NCBI GenBank assembly: GCA_039916225.1
Contig: JBDSLU010000468.1
Coordinates: forward strand, 1 to 51,002
Direction: 5' to 3'
Length of the DNA: 51,002 nucleotides
DNA from: JBDSLU01 sp039916225
GTDB taxonomy: Bacteria; Acidobacteriota; Vicinamibacteria; Vicinamibacterales; Vicinamibacteraceae
A model generated the notes under the pieces. The model worked only from the letters and a program-made list of their open reading frames with translations, was not told the origin of the DNA and searched no databases. How positions within the stretch are numbered: the stretch's first letter is position 1; each line of letters starts with the position of its first letter. Shown here piece after piece: positions 15,441-22,941 of this stretch. The position numbers were made by a program, and so were the translations under genes.

Positions 15441-15457
15441 TTTACACACCTTTAACG
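15441..15457 (+). promoter_or_regulatory. Candidate Pho box upstream of the porin-pst genes
   Basis: TTTACA, five bases, TTAACG: two direct hexamers with 11-base periodicity, as in PhoP/PhoB-type binding sites, in an otherwise GC-rich stretch about 108 bases before the porin start. It would place the porin and pst genes under phosphate-starvation control. Assignment is by pattern only; no phoB/phoR pair is in the window next to it. Confidence 0.4.
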
Positions 15458-15564
15458 CAGCGAGCCAGCCCGACCGCAATCCTGAAACACGGCCGACACA
15501 CGTGGTCGATATCGTCCCCCGTGTTCGGCGGTCGGGTCGGGCCCACCGCAAAAACGGAGGATGT

Positions 15565-16671
15565 GTGATTCGACGTTGGTGGCTGAATCGATCGCTGTGG
15601 GCTCTGGCCGTTCTGCTGGTCGGCGCGCCCGTGAACGGGTGGGCACAGGTCACGTCGGCGGCGGGCTATACCCCGCCTGACGACGCGCCGAGCGTGCGTG
15701 TCGGCGGAGTGCTGTTCCTCGACTACACCTTGACGCAGGAGCCGAAGATCACCGACGTGGACAGCAACCGCGTCAGCCAGTCGGCGTTCAACGTCGGGCG
15801 GGCCTACCTGAACGTGACCGGGCAGCTGAACCACCTGTTCGCCTTCCGCATCACACCGGATATCTCGCGCGAGACCGGCACCGGGAGCTCGCTCAACGGC
15901 AGCCTGACCTATCGCCTCAAGTACGGCTACGCTCAGTTCAACATGGGCGACTGGCTCCCGGCCGGCAGCTACCTTCGCTTCGGCATGATCCAGACGCCTT
16001 ACACCGATTTCGAGGAGACGGTCTACCGCTACCGTTTCCAGGGCACGATTTTCGCTGATCGCGAGGGGTTCGCGGCATCGTCCGACTACGGTCTCTCGTT
16101 CCGGACGCCGTTTCCCCGGAACTACGGCGAGGTGATTGCCGGCCTTTACAACGGCGAAAGCTATACCCGCGCCGAGCCGAACGACCAGAAGTCGTTCCGC
16201 TTGCGGGCCACGGTGCGACCATTCCCCGGTCCGGGGCTGGCTCGTGGCCTCCGCGTCACCGCCTACGTCGATCGCGACCACGCGGTGAAGGACGGCGAGC
16301 GAAACCGGTTCATTACGAGCGCGCTCTACGAGCACAAATACGCCAACGCCTACTTCAGCTACCTGAAGGCGACCGATCAGGCGCGGGTGAGCGTGGCGGC
16401 CGTCGATGCCGACGGGTTCACGTTCTGGGTGACGCCGAAGACGACCATGGGGCTCGAAGGGCTGTTCCGCTACGACAAGCTCAACCCGAACGACGCTAAC
16501 GACAGCCGGAAGGAGCGCGTCATCGGCGGCATCGCCTACTGGCCGAAGATGACGGTCACGACGGTTTCGACCGCCATCCTGTTCGACGTCGAGCAGGTCA
16601 AGTACACCGATTTCGCACCGGCGCGCCCGACCGAAAAACGGATCGCGGTCCACATGCTGGTGAGTTTCTAG
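15565..16671 (+). CDS. Outer-membrane porin of the phosphate-selective OprO/OprP type
   Basis: 368 residues from a GTG at 15565 with GGAGG at 15556-15560. A signal peptide ('IRRWWLNRSLWALAVLLVGAPVNGWAQ') precedes amphipathic beta-strands alternating through the whole length and a terminal Phe ('HMLVSF'), the classic end of an outer-membrane barrel. Family-like stretches are 'VGRAYLNVTGQLNHLFAFRITPD', 'GMIQTPYTDFEETVYRYRFQG' and 'DYGLSFRTPFP'. In this family the channel passes phosphate or polyphosphate. It is followed after 30 bp by pstS, so outer- and inner-membrane uptake are encoded together. The frame is open upstream into the arsC remnant, but the GTG with its ribosome site and signal peptide marks the real start. 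Confidence 0.88.
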   Translation: MIRRWWLNRSLWALAVLLVGAPVNGWAQVTSAAGYTPPDDAPSVRVGGVLFLDYTLTQEPKITDVDSNRVSQSAFNVGRAYLNVTGQLNHLFAFRITPDISRETGTGSSLNGSLTYRLKYGYAQFNMGDWLPAGSYLRFGMIQTPYTDFEETVYRYRFQGTIFADREGFAASSDYGLSFRTPFPRNYGEVIAGLYNGESYTRAEPNDQKSFRLRATVRPFPGPGLARGLRVTAYVDRDHAVKDGERNRFITSALYEHKYANAYFSYLKATDQARVSVAAVDADGFTFWVTPKTTMGLEGLFRYDKLNPNDANDSRKERVIGGIAYWPKMTVTTVSTAILFDVEQVKYTDFAPARPTEKRIAVHMLVSF

Positions 16672-16701
16672 GTTTCGTCTCGTTCGCTTCAGGAGGTTCG
16701 C

Positions 16702-17751
16702 ATGAAGGTTTGGTTCATCACGCGTCGGCGGCTGCTGGCAGCGGTTGCAACGGGGATCGCTGCTGCCGCGGTGTCGGTCACGCTGGCCGCTCAGGGCGCG
16801 CAGATCAACGGCGCCGGCGCCACATTCCCGTTTCCCATCTACTCGAAGTGGTTCTCCGAGTACGGCAAGGTCAAGCCCGGCGTCCAGATCAACTACCAGT
16901 CGATCGGGTCGGGCGGCGGCATCCGCCAGCTCACCAACCAGACGGTGTTCTTCGGCGCCACCGATGGCCCGATGACCGTCGACCAGATGCAGACGGCACC
17001 CGGCAAGATCCTGCACCTGCCGACGGTCCTCGGCGCGGTCGTCCCCATCTACTCGATCCCGGGCGTGACGGCAGACCTGAAGTTCACCGGTCCGCTCATC
17101 GCCGACATCTTCCTGGGGAAGGTCGTCAAGTGGAACGACGCCGCCATCGCCAAGGTCAATCCGGGGGTGAGCCTTCCCGACATGGACATCACGGTCGTCC
17201 ACCGCTCGGACGGGTCCGGTACCAGCTACATCTTCGTGGACTACCTGTCGAAGGTGTCGCCCGAGTGGCAGAAGAGCGTCGGCGTCGCGACGTCGGTGAA
17301 ATGGCCGGTTGGTCTCGGCGGCAAGGGGAACGAAGGCGTCGCCGGTCTCGTGAAGCAGACGCCCGGTTCGATCGGCTACGTCGAGCTGATCTACGCCCTG
17401 CAGAACAAGATCGCCCACGGCGCGGTGCAGAACGCTGCCGGCGAATTCGTGAAGGCGTCGATTCCGGCGGTGACCGCGGCGGCCTCGGCGGCCGTGAAGT
17501 CGATGCCGAAGGACTTCCGGGTCTCGATTACCAACGCGCCCGGCGCCGGCGTCTACCCGGTGGCGTCATTCACCTGGCTGCTCCTCTACGAGAACCCCAA
17601 GGACAAGGCGCAGAGCAAGGTGATGGTGGACTTCATGAAGTGGGCACTGACCGACGGTCAGAAGTTCGCCACCGAGCTCGGCTACGCGCCGCTGCCGGCC
17701 GAGGTCATCAAGCTCGAAATGGCGGCGCTCGCCACGATCAAGGTTTCGTAG
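16702..17751 (+). CDS. pstS: Phosphate ABC transporter, substrate-binding protein PstS
   Basis: 349 residues, normal length. A signal peptide (about 1-30, 'RRRLLAAVATGIAAAAVSVTLAAQ') has no lipobox cysteine, so the protein is free in the periplasm. Phosphate-binding motifs: 'INGAGATFPFPIYSKW', 'INYQSIGSGGGIRQL', 'FFGATDGPM', 'VHRSDGSGTSYIF', 'GKGNEGVAGLVKQTPGSIGYVEL'. AGGAGG lies at 16691-16696, five bases before the ATG. It is the first gene of pstSCAB-phoU. It delivers phosphate to the PstC/PstA channel. Confidence 0.97.
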   Translation: MKVWFITRRRLLAAVATGIAAAAVSVTLAAQGAQINGAGATFPFPIYSKWFSEYGKVKPGVQINYQSIGSGGGIRQLTNQTVFFGATDGPMTVDQMQTAPGKILHLPTVLGAVVPIYSIPGVTADLKFTGPLIADIFLGKVVKWNDAAIAKVNPGVSLPDMDITVVHRSDGSGTSYIFVDYLSKVSPEWQKSVGVATSVKWPVGLGGKGNEGVAGLVKQTPGSIGYVELIYALQNKIAHGAVQNAAGEFVKASIPAVTAAASAAVKSMPKDFRVSITNAPGAGVYPVASFTWLLLYENPKDKAQSKVMVDFMKWALTDGQKFATELGYAPLPAEVIKLEMAALATIKVS

Positions 17752-17760
17752 GACGGCAGC

Positions 17761-18723
17761 ATGCGGCGCTGGCTGAGCGGGGATCTCGGGTTCAAGGTGG
17801 GGACGGGCGCCTTCGCGGCGCTCGTCGTCCTGATCGTCTTTGGCATCGGCGTCGAACTGTGGCGCCAGTCCGCGCTGTCGATCGAAAAGTTCGGGTTTGG
17901 CTTCTGGCTCGGTGACATCTGGGACCCGGTGTCCGGCGAGTTCGGGGCGCGCCCCTTCATCTGGGGCACGCTCTATTCGTCGGTCCTCGCGCTGATGCTG
18001 GCGACGCCGATCTCGCTCGGCATCGCCATCTTTCTGTCGGAATTGTGCCCGGCGCGCCTGCGCACGCCGCTGACCTTCCTGACCGAGCTCCTGGCCGCGA
18101 TCCCGTCGATCGTCTATGGCCTCTGGGGTATCTTCGTCCTCGTGCCGGCGGTGCGGGCCCTCGAGCAGGCCATGCCGGCGAGCCTGCGGGCCCTGCCGAT
18201 CTTCAGCGGCCCAGCGGTCGGCGTCGGCATGCTGGCGGCCGTGCTCATCCTCACCGTGATGGTGATCCCGTTCACGTCGTCGATCGCGCGCGAGGTGCTG
18301 AAGGCGGTGCCCAGCTCGCAGCGCGAGGCCGCCTACGCGCTCGGTGCGACGCGCTGGGAAGCGATCCGCGCTGCGCTCTTCTACGCCCGCACCGGCATCG
18401 TCGGCGCGATCATCCTGGGCTTCGGGCGGGCGCTGGGGGAGACGATGGCGGTGACGATGGTCATCGGCAACAACCCGCAGATCACGCCCTCGCTGTTCAA
18501 GCCGCAGTACACCATGGCGGCGGTGCTCGCCAACGAGTTCACCGAGGCGGCCGACGACCTGTATCTCGCGGCGTTGATCGAGATCGGGCTGGTGCTCTTC
18601 GCCATCACGCTGATCGTCAACACGGCGTCGCGGCTGCTCATCTGGAGCATGAACCGCCCGGTGCGAGCCCCGCGGGCCGAGGCGATCCCGGCCTCGGCGG
18701 CGACGGCAGGAGGTGCGGCATGA
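17761..18723 (+). CDS. pstC: Phosphate ABC transporter permease PstC
   Basis: 320 residues. Inner-membrane subunit of the phosphate importer. It has six predicted membrane segments, 'LLAAIPSIVYGLWGIFVL', and the EAA-type loop 'PSSQREAAYALGATRWEAIR', which contacts the PstB ATPase. 'GRALGETMAVTMVIGN' is characteristic. It begins nine bases after pstS and its stop overlaps the pstA start (ATGA). Confidence 0.97.
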   Translation: MRRWLSGDLGFKVGTGAFAALVVLIVFGIGVELWRQSALSIEKFGFGFWLGDIWDPVSGEFGARPFIWGTLYSSVLALMLATPISLGIAIFLSELCPARLRTPLTFLTELLAAIPSIVYGLWGIFVLVPAVRALEQAMPASLRALPIFSGPAVGVGMLAAVLILTVMVIPFTSSIAREVLKAVPSSQREAAYALGATRWEAIRAALFYARTGIVGAIILGFGRALGETMAVTMVIGNNPQITPSLFKPQYTMAAVLANEFTEAADDLYLAALIEIGLVLFAITLIVNTASRLLIWSMNRPVRAPRAEAIPASAATAGGAA

Positions 18724-19571
18724 GGCACGACGCCGTCCGCCGCTGGATCTCGACCATCGTGGTGTGGCTGTGCGGCCTTTCGGTGGTGGTCGCGCTCGTC
18801 CCGTTGGCGTTGGTCCTGTTCTTCGTTATTTCGCAGGGCGTCCAGGCACTCAACTGGAACTTCTTCACCGCCCTTCCTGCTCCGGTCGGCGAGGCGGGGG
18901 GCGGTTTTGCCAACGCCATCGTCGGCACGTTGATCCTCATCGGCATCGGGGCCGCGTTCGCGGTGCCCATCGGCATCATCAGCGGCGTTTACATCGCCGA
19001 GTTTCCCGCGACCAAGCTCGCCACGATGGCGCGTTTCGCCGCGGACACGCTCAATGGCGTCCCGTCGATTGTCGTCGGGATCTTCGTCTATGGGCTCGCG
19101 GTGATGCCGTTCAGGCAGTTCAGTGCGATTGCCGGGGGCATCGCCCTGGGCATCATGATGATCCCAATCGTCACGCGCACCACCGAGGAGTTGCTCAAGC
19201 TGGTGCCCCCGGCCCTGCGCGAAGGCGCGCTGGCGTTGGGCGCGACCCGTGGGCGGGCCACCCTCACCGTCGTCCTGCCGGCGGCGGCGCCGGGCATCAT
19301 CACCGGCGTGGTGCTGGCGCTGGCTCGCATTTCTGGCGAGACCGCGCCCCTCCTGTTCACGGCCTTCAACAACAGGTTCATGTCGGCCGACCCGACGCAG
19401 CCGATTTCCTCACTCACCGTGCAGGTGTTCACTTACGCGATTTCTCCCTACGAGGACTGGCATCGCCAGGCGTGGGCCGGCGCGCTCGTGCTCGTGTCCT
19501 CCGTCCTCTTCTGCTCGATCCTCGCGCGTGTCGCCACACGCCGGCTGGAACGTCTCCAGACCGGCAGCTGA
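18720..19571 (+). CDS. pstA: Phosphate ABC transporter permease PstA
   Basis: 283 residues from the ATG at 18720, which overlaps the pstC stop codon. Second channel subunit. Motifs are 'TLNGVPSIVVGIFVYGLAV', the EAA loop 'VPPALREGALALGATRGRAT', and 'ALARISGETAPLLFTAF'. Six membrane segments are expected. The same DNA reads open in another frame for a long distance but with Arg/Gly-rich sequence, a shadow. Confidence 0.97.
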   Translation: MRHDAVRRWISTIVVWLCGLSVVVALVPLALVLFFVISQGVQALNWNFFTALPAPVGEAGGGFANAIVGTLILIGIGAAFAVPIGIISGVYIAEFPATKLATMARFAADTLNGVPSIVVGIFVYGLAVMPFRQFSAIAGGIALGIMMIPIVTRTTEELLKLVPPALREGALALGATRGRATLTVVLPAAAPGIITGVVLALARISGETAPLLFTAFNNRFMSADPTQPISSLTVQVFTYAISPYEDWHRQAWAGALVLVSSVLFCSILARVATRRLERLQTGS

Positions 19572-19626
19572 TCACAGGATGGTGCCCGTGCCTGGCACAG
19601 CTACTCGACCGACTGGTACCGCCGTC

Positions 19627-20463
19627 ATGACTTCAACTGCTCCCGCGACGCCTCGCAGCCTGACGACAGTGGTGCCTACCGCGCGGCCACTGCCGGTCGG
19701 CAGCCACCAGGTCGCGATCGATGCCTCGCACCTGTCGTTCTTCTACGGCCAGAAGCAGGCTCTGTTCGACATCTCGGCCCAGCTGCCGGCCAAGCTCGTG
19801 ACCGCCTTCATCGGTCCGTCCGGCTGCGGCAAGAGCACGTTCCTGCGCACGTTGAACCGGATGAACGACGTGATCCCGGGCACGCGTGTCCAGGGCAAGG
19901 TCATCGTCGACGGGCGGGACATCTATGGCTCGGGCATCGACCCAGTCGCGCTGCGGCGCGAGGTCGGGATGGTGTTCCAGAAGTCCAACCCGTTTCCGAA
20001 GTCGATCTACGAGAACATCGCCTACGGCGTCCGCCTCAATCGCCTGGCGGCCGATCGGTCGGCCCTGAACGACGTCGTCGAAGAGAGCTTGCGGCAGGCG
20101 GCGCTCTGGGACGAGGTCAAGGACCGCCTCAATGACTCGGCGCTCGCCCTCTCCGGTGGCCAGCAGCAGCGGCTCTGCATCGCCCGTGCGCTGGCCATCA
20201 AGCCGAAGATCCTGCTGATGGACGAGCCGGCCTCGGCGCTCGATCCGATCGCCACGCAGCGCATCGAGGAGCTGATCTACGAGCTGCGGACGACGTACAC
20301 GATCGTCATCGTCACCCACAACATGCAGCAGGCCGCCCGGGTCTCGGACATGACCGCGCTGTTCTGGCTGGGCAAGTTGGTGGAATTCGACCGCACCGAG
20401 AAGATCTTCACCAACCCGGCGGCGAAGCTGACCGAAGACTACGTCACCGGGCGGTTTGGCTAG
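19627..20463 (+). CDS. pstB: Phosphate ABC transporter ATP-binding protein PstB
   Basis: 278 residues from the ATG at 19627. ATPase that powers PstSCA. Walker A 'GPSGCGKST' (63-71), Q loop 'MVFQKSNPFPKSIYENIAYG', signature 'LSGGQQQRLCIARAL', Walker B 'ILLMDEPASALDP' and the switch His in 'VTHNMQQAARVSD'. The N-terminus is about 30 residues longer than usual before 'IDASHLSFFYG'. An in-frame ATG at 19579 would lengthen it by 16 more residues; neither start has a strong ribosome site. The Pst and PhoU proteins also signal phosphate status in many bacteria. Confidence 0.96.
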   Translation: MTSTAPATPRSLTTVVPTARPLPVGSHQVAIDASHLSFFYGQKQALFDISAQLPAKLVTAFIGPSGCGKSTFLRTLNRMNDVIPGTRVQGKVIVDGRDIYGSGIDPVALRREVGMVFQKSNPFPKSIYENIAYGVRLNRLAADRSALNDVVEESLRQAALWDEVKDRLNDSALALSGGQQQRLCIARALAIKPKILLMDEPASALDPIATQRIEELIYELRTTYTIVIVTHNMQQAARVSDMTALFWLGKLVEFDRTEKIFTNPAAKLTEDYVTGRFG

Positions 20464-20474
20464 AGGCGCGCACC

Positions 20475-21167
20475 ATGACCCAGAACGCATCACCCTTCCG
20501 CCCCTTCCTGGCCGGCATCGACGAGCTGAAGCGCGAGCTGAGCCTGCAGGGCACCACCGTCGCCGCGCGGCTCGCCCAGGCCATTGGCGGCTTCGCCACG
20601 CGGGACCTGCACGCCCTCGACGAGGTCGCCATCGGCGATGGCGACGTCAACGCGCGGCAGATGGCCATCGACGATCGCGCCTTCAAACTGCTGGCCCTCC
20701 AGCAGCCGGTGGCCATCGACCTCCGGGTCATCGTCGCCGCGATCAAGGTCAACGCCGACCTCGAGCGGATCGGCGACCTGGCGGTGAACATCGCCGAGGC
20801 GTCGCGCCGTTATCTGGACTACGGCGCCATTGCCGAAGAAGACGTCATCCCGCGCATGGCCGATGTCGCCCAGGCGATGCTGCACTGGTCCATCGATGCC
20901 TTCGTCGCCGGCAACGTCGGCCTGGCCCAGAGCGTCCTGGAGCGCGACGACATCCTCGACACGCTGCGCGACCAGGCCTTCCGCAAGCTGGCCGACACGA
21001 TGGCGCGCACGCCGGCGTGCATGCCGTCGACCCTCGAGCTGATGCTCCTGACGCGTCATCTGGAGCGTATCGGCGACCACGCGACCAACATCGCCGAGGA
21101 CGTGTTCTTCGTCGTCGCCGGCGAGGACGTCCGCCATCACGCCCACGGGCTGGCCGCCTCCGAGTAG
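20475..21167 (+). CDS. phoU: Phosphate signalling regulator PhoU
   Basis: 230 residues. Two copies of the PhoU three-helix repeat are visible: 'LERIGDLAVNIAEASRRY' in the first half and 'LERIGDHATNIAEDVFFVVAGED' in the second, carrying the metal-binding E-R-x-x-D/H pattern. PhoU couples the Pst transporter to the phosphate sensor kinase and prevents toxic over-uptake. It starts 12 bases after pstB, as the last gene of the operon. Confidence 0.96.
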   Translation: MTQNASPFRPFLAGIDELKRELSLQGTTVAARLAQAIGGFATRDLHALDEVAIGDGDVNARQMAIDDRAFKLLALQQPVAIDLRVIVAAIKVNADLERIGDLAVNIAEASRRYLDYGAIAEEDVIPRMADVAQAMLHWSIDAFVAGNVGLAQSVLERDDILDTLRDQAFRKLADTMARTPACMPSTLELMLLTRHLERIGDHATNIAEDVFFVVAGEDVRHHAHGLAASE

Positions 21168-21192
21168 CCCTGGCCGGCGGCATAATGGCGCC

Positions 21193-22167
21193 ATGCCGCT
21201 GCGCCGCCTGCCATCCCTGTGCCTCGCCGCCATCCTCGTCGGCGTGCTCGTCCAGCCCGTGCTGGTCGCGGCGCAGACGGAGGCCTACGTGTTCACCTAC
21301 TTCACCAAGAACGGTGAGGACGGTCTGCACCTGGCCTGGAGCGCCGACGGCTACCGTTGGGAGAAGCTGAACGACGGGAAGAGCTATCTGACTCCGACGG
21401 TCGGGACGTCGAAGCTGATGCGGGATCCGTGCGTCGTCCGCGGCCCCGACGGCACGTTCCACATGGTCTGGACGTCGGGTTGGAACGAACCCACCATTGG
21501 CTACGCGACGTCGCGCGACCTGATCACCTGGACCGGGCAGAAGGCCATCCCGGTGATGGGGCACGAGCCGACCGTGCTGAACACGTGGGCGCCGGACGTC
21601 GTCTACGACGCCGGCCGCGGCGAGTTCGTCATCTTCTGGGCCTCGACGATCCCAGGGCGGTTCACGCAGACCGCCGGGTCGTCGGAAGAGAAGTACAACC
21701 ACCGGATGTACGGCACCACGACCAGGGACTTCGTCAGCTTCACGCCGACGACGCTGTTCTACGATCCTGGCTTCAGCGTCATCGACGCGACGTTCATCGA
21801 CACCGGCGCCGGCCGCCGCCTGATCGTCAAGGACGAAACGCGCCACCCGCCAAAGAAGTACTTGCAGATGGCGCCGGTCGCGGATGTGCACGGTCCGTTC
21901 GGTGCGCTGTCGGCGCCGTTCACCCCGCCGGCGGTATGGGTGGAAGGACCGACGGCCATCAAGATCGGCGACGACTATCTGATCTACTTCGACGCCTACG
22001 TCGAGAAGCACTACGGGGCGATGCGGTCCCGCGACCTCGTGACGTGGGAAAACGTGAGCAGCAAGATGTCGTTCCCGGACGAGGGGACGGCCGTTCGCAT
22101 GCGGCACGGCACGGTGATGGCCGTGCCGATGGCGATGATCGACGCGCTCAAGGCCCGACGAGAGTAG
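21193..22167 (+). CDS. Secreted GH43-like five-bladed beta-propeller protein
   Basis: 324 residues with a signal peptide (about 1-28, 'LPSLCLAAILVGVLVQPVLVAAQ'). Repeated propeller-blade motifs of the GH43/GH32/GH62/GH68 clan: 'HLAWSADGYRWEKL', 'MRDPCVVRGPDGTFHMVW' (RDP at 77-79), 'IGYATSRDLITWTGQ', 'VEGPTAIKIGDDYLIYFD' (Glu251) and 'MRSRDLVTWENV'. Asp and Glu are placed as expected for the nucleophile/base and acid of glycoside hydrolase family 43, but several such homologues bind glycans without cleaving them. Substrate unknown. It begins 25 bp after phoU and may be cotranscribed by read-through. Confidence 0.85.
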   Translation: MPLRRLPSLCLAAILVGVLVQPVLVAAQTEAYVFTYFTKNGEDGLHLAWSADGYRWEKLNDGKSYLTPTVGTSKLMRDPCVVRGPDGTFHMVWTSGWNEPTIGYATSRDLITWTGQKAIPVMGHEPTVLNTWAPDVVYDAGRGEFVIFWASTIPGRFTQTAGSSEEKYNHRMYGTTTRDFVSFTPTTLFYDPGFSVIDATFIDTGAGRRLIVKDETRHPPKKYLQMAPVADVHGPFGALSAPFTPPAVWVEGPTAIKIGDDYLIYFDAYVEKHYGAMRSRDLVTWENVSSKMSFPDEGTAVRMRHGTVMAVPMAMIDALKARRE

Positions 22168-22217
22168 ACTCAGGCCGCCTGTTCGCACCCGCGTCGACTC
22201 GACGCCCTGGAGGTCTG

Positions 22218-22880
22218 ATGCTCACACCATTCGTCCGTTCGTGTTCCACGCTCGCCGCCGCCGTCGTCGTCAGCATGGCCGTCGCTGCGCCGGCCCACTC
22301 GCAGGCCACGCCCCCGGCCACCCCGCAGGCGGCGCTCGACGCCCTCGAAGCGGCCAATGCCAAGGGCGACGCCCGCGCGATCATGGCGTTGATCACGCCG
22401 GAGGGGCAGAAGCGCCTGGCCCGCGAGACCGTCATGAACGGCCTGATGATGCTGGTGTTCATGGACCCCGACGATCCCAACCCGATGGGAACGAAGCCGA
22501 CGGGCGCTGACCTCGCGAAGAAGCGCGAAGCGTTCAAGGGGGTGAAGACGGCCGTCACCGCGGCGCTGAAGCCGTCCGGCCTCGACGCGGCGATCGGCCA
22601 GCCCATGATGCCGGCCGAGAAGCTGATCAACGAGAAGATCGGCGCCGTCGATGCGGCCGTCGTGGTGCCCGCGATCATGGACGCGGCGGTGAAGGCCGGG
22701 CCGGCGCTCGGCATGAAGGAGCCGCCGCGCCCGATCAAGCTGCAGCCGTTCAGCAACTTGAAGGTCGAGGGCGATCACGCCACCGTGAAGTCGGGGCCGC
22801 GGACGGTCAAGATCGACAAGGTCGGCGGCAAGTGGCTGATCGACCTGCCGCTGGCCGAACCCGCCGGCCCTCCGCAGTAA
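22218..22880 (+). CDS. Secreted hypothetical protein, 220 residues
   Basis: Signal peptide 'PFVRSCSTLAAAVVVSMAVAAPAHSQ'. 'ALDALEAANAKGDARAIMALITPEGQKRLA' near the start resembles helix-turn-helix units of NTF2-like or DUF-type stress proteins that begin with a 'run of roles per residue' segment. The C-terminus 'GDHATVKSGPRTVKIDKVGGKWLIDLPL' is the typical last strand pair of an NTF2-like or DUF4878-like fold, which suggests a lumazine/ligand-binding-type domain. The start at 22218 is supported by GGAGG at 22209-22213. No enzyme motif is evident. Confidence 0.8.
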   Translation: MLTPFVRSCSTLAAAVVVSMAVAAPAHSQATPPATPQAALDALEAANAKGDARAIMALITPEGQKRLARETVMNGLMMLVFMDPDDPNPMGTKPTGADLAKKREAFKGVKTAVTAALKPSGLDAAIGQPMMPAEKLINEKIGAVDAAVVVPAIMDAAVKAGPALGMKEPPRPIKLQPFSNLKVEGDHATVKSGPRTVKIDKVGGKWLIDLPLAEPAGPPQ

Positions 22881-22881
22881 C

Positions 22882-22927
22882 GACGACGGCCGGTCCCGCC
22901 TGCCAGGGCCGGACCGGCCGTGTCGTC
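22882..22927. terminator. Two-way terminator between convergent genes
   Basis: GACGAC plus GGCCGGTCC on the left (22882-22896) pair with GGACCGGCC (22911-22919) and GTCGTC (22922-22927) on the right, with a two-base bulge and a loop of 14. It lies in the 61-bp space between the stop codons of the plus-strand secreted protein and the minus-strand acyltransferase fusion. Confidence 0.7.
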
Positions 22928-22941
22928 TCCCGATCGACCTG

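Noticed and set aside
15292..16671. ArsC-porin fusion as one gene
   Set aside because: The frame is open from the arsC remnant into the porin, but the porin has its own GTG, ribosome site and signal peptide, and the arsC part is frameshifted upstream.
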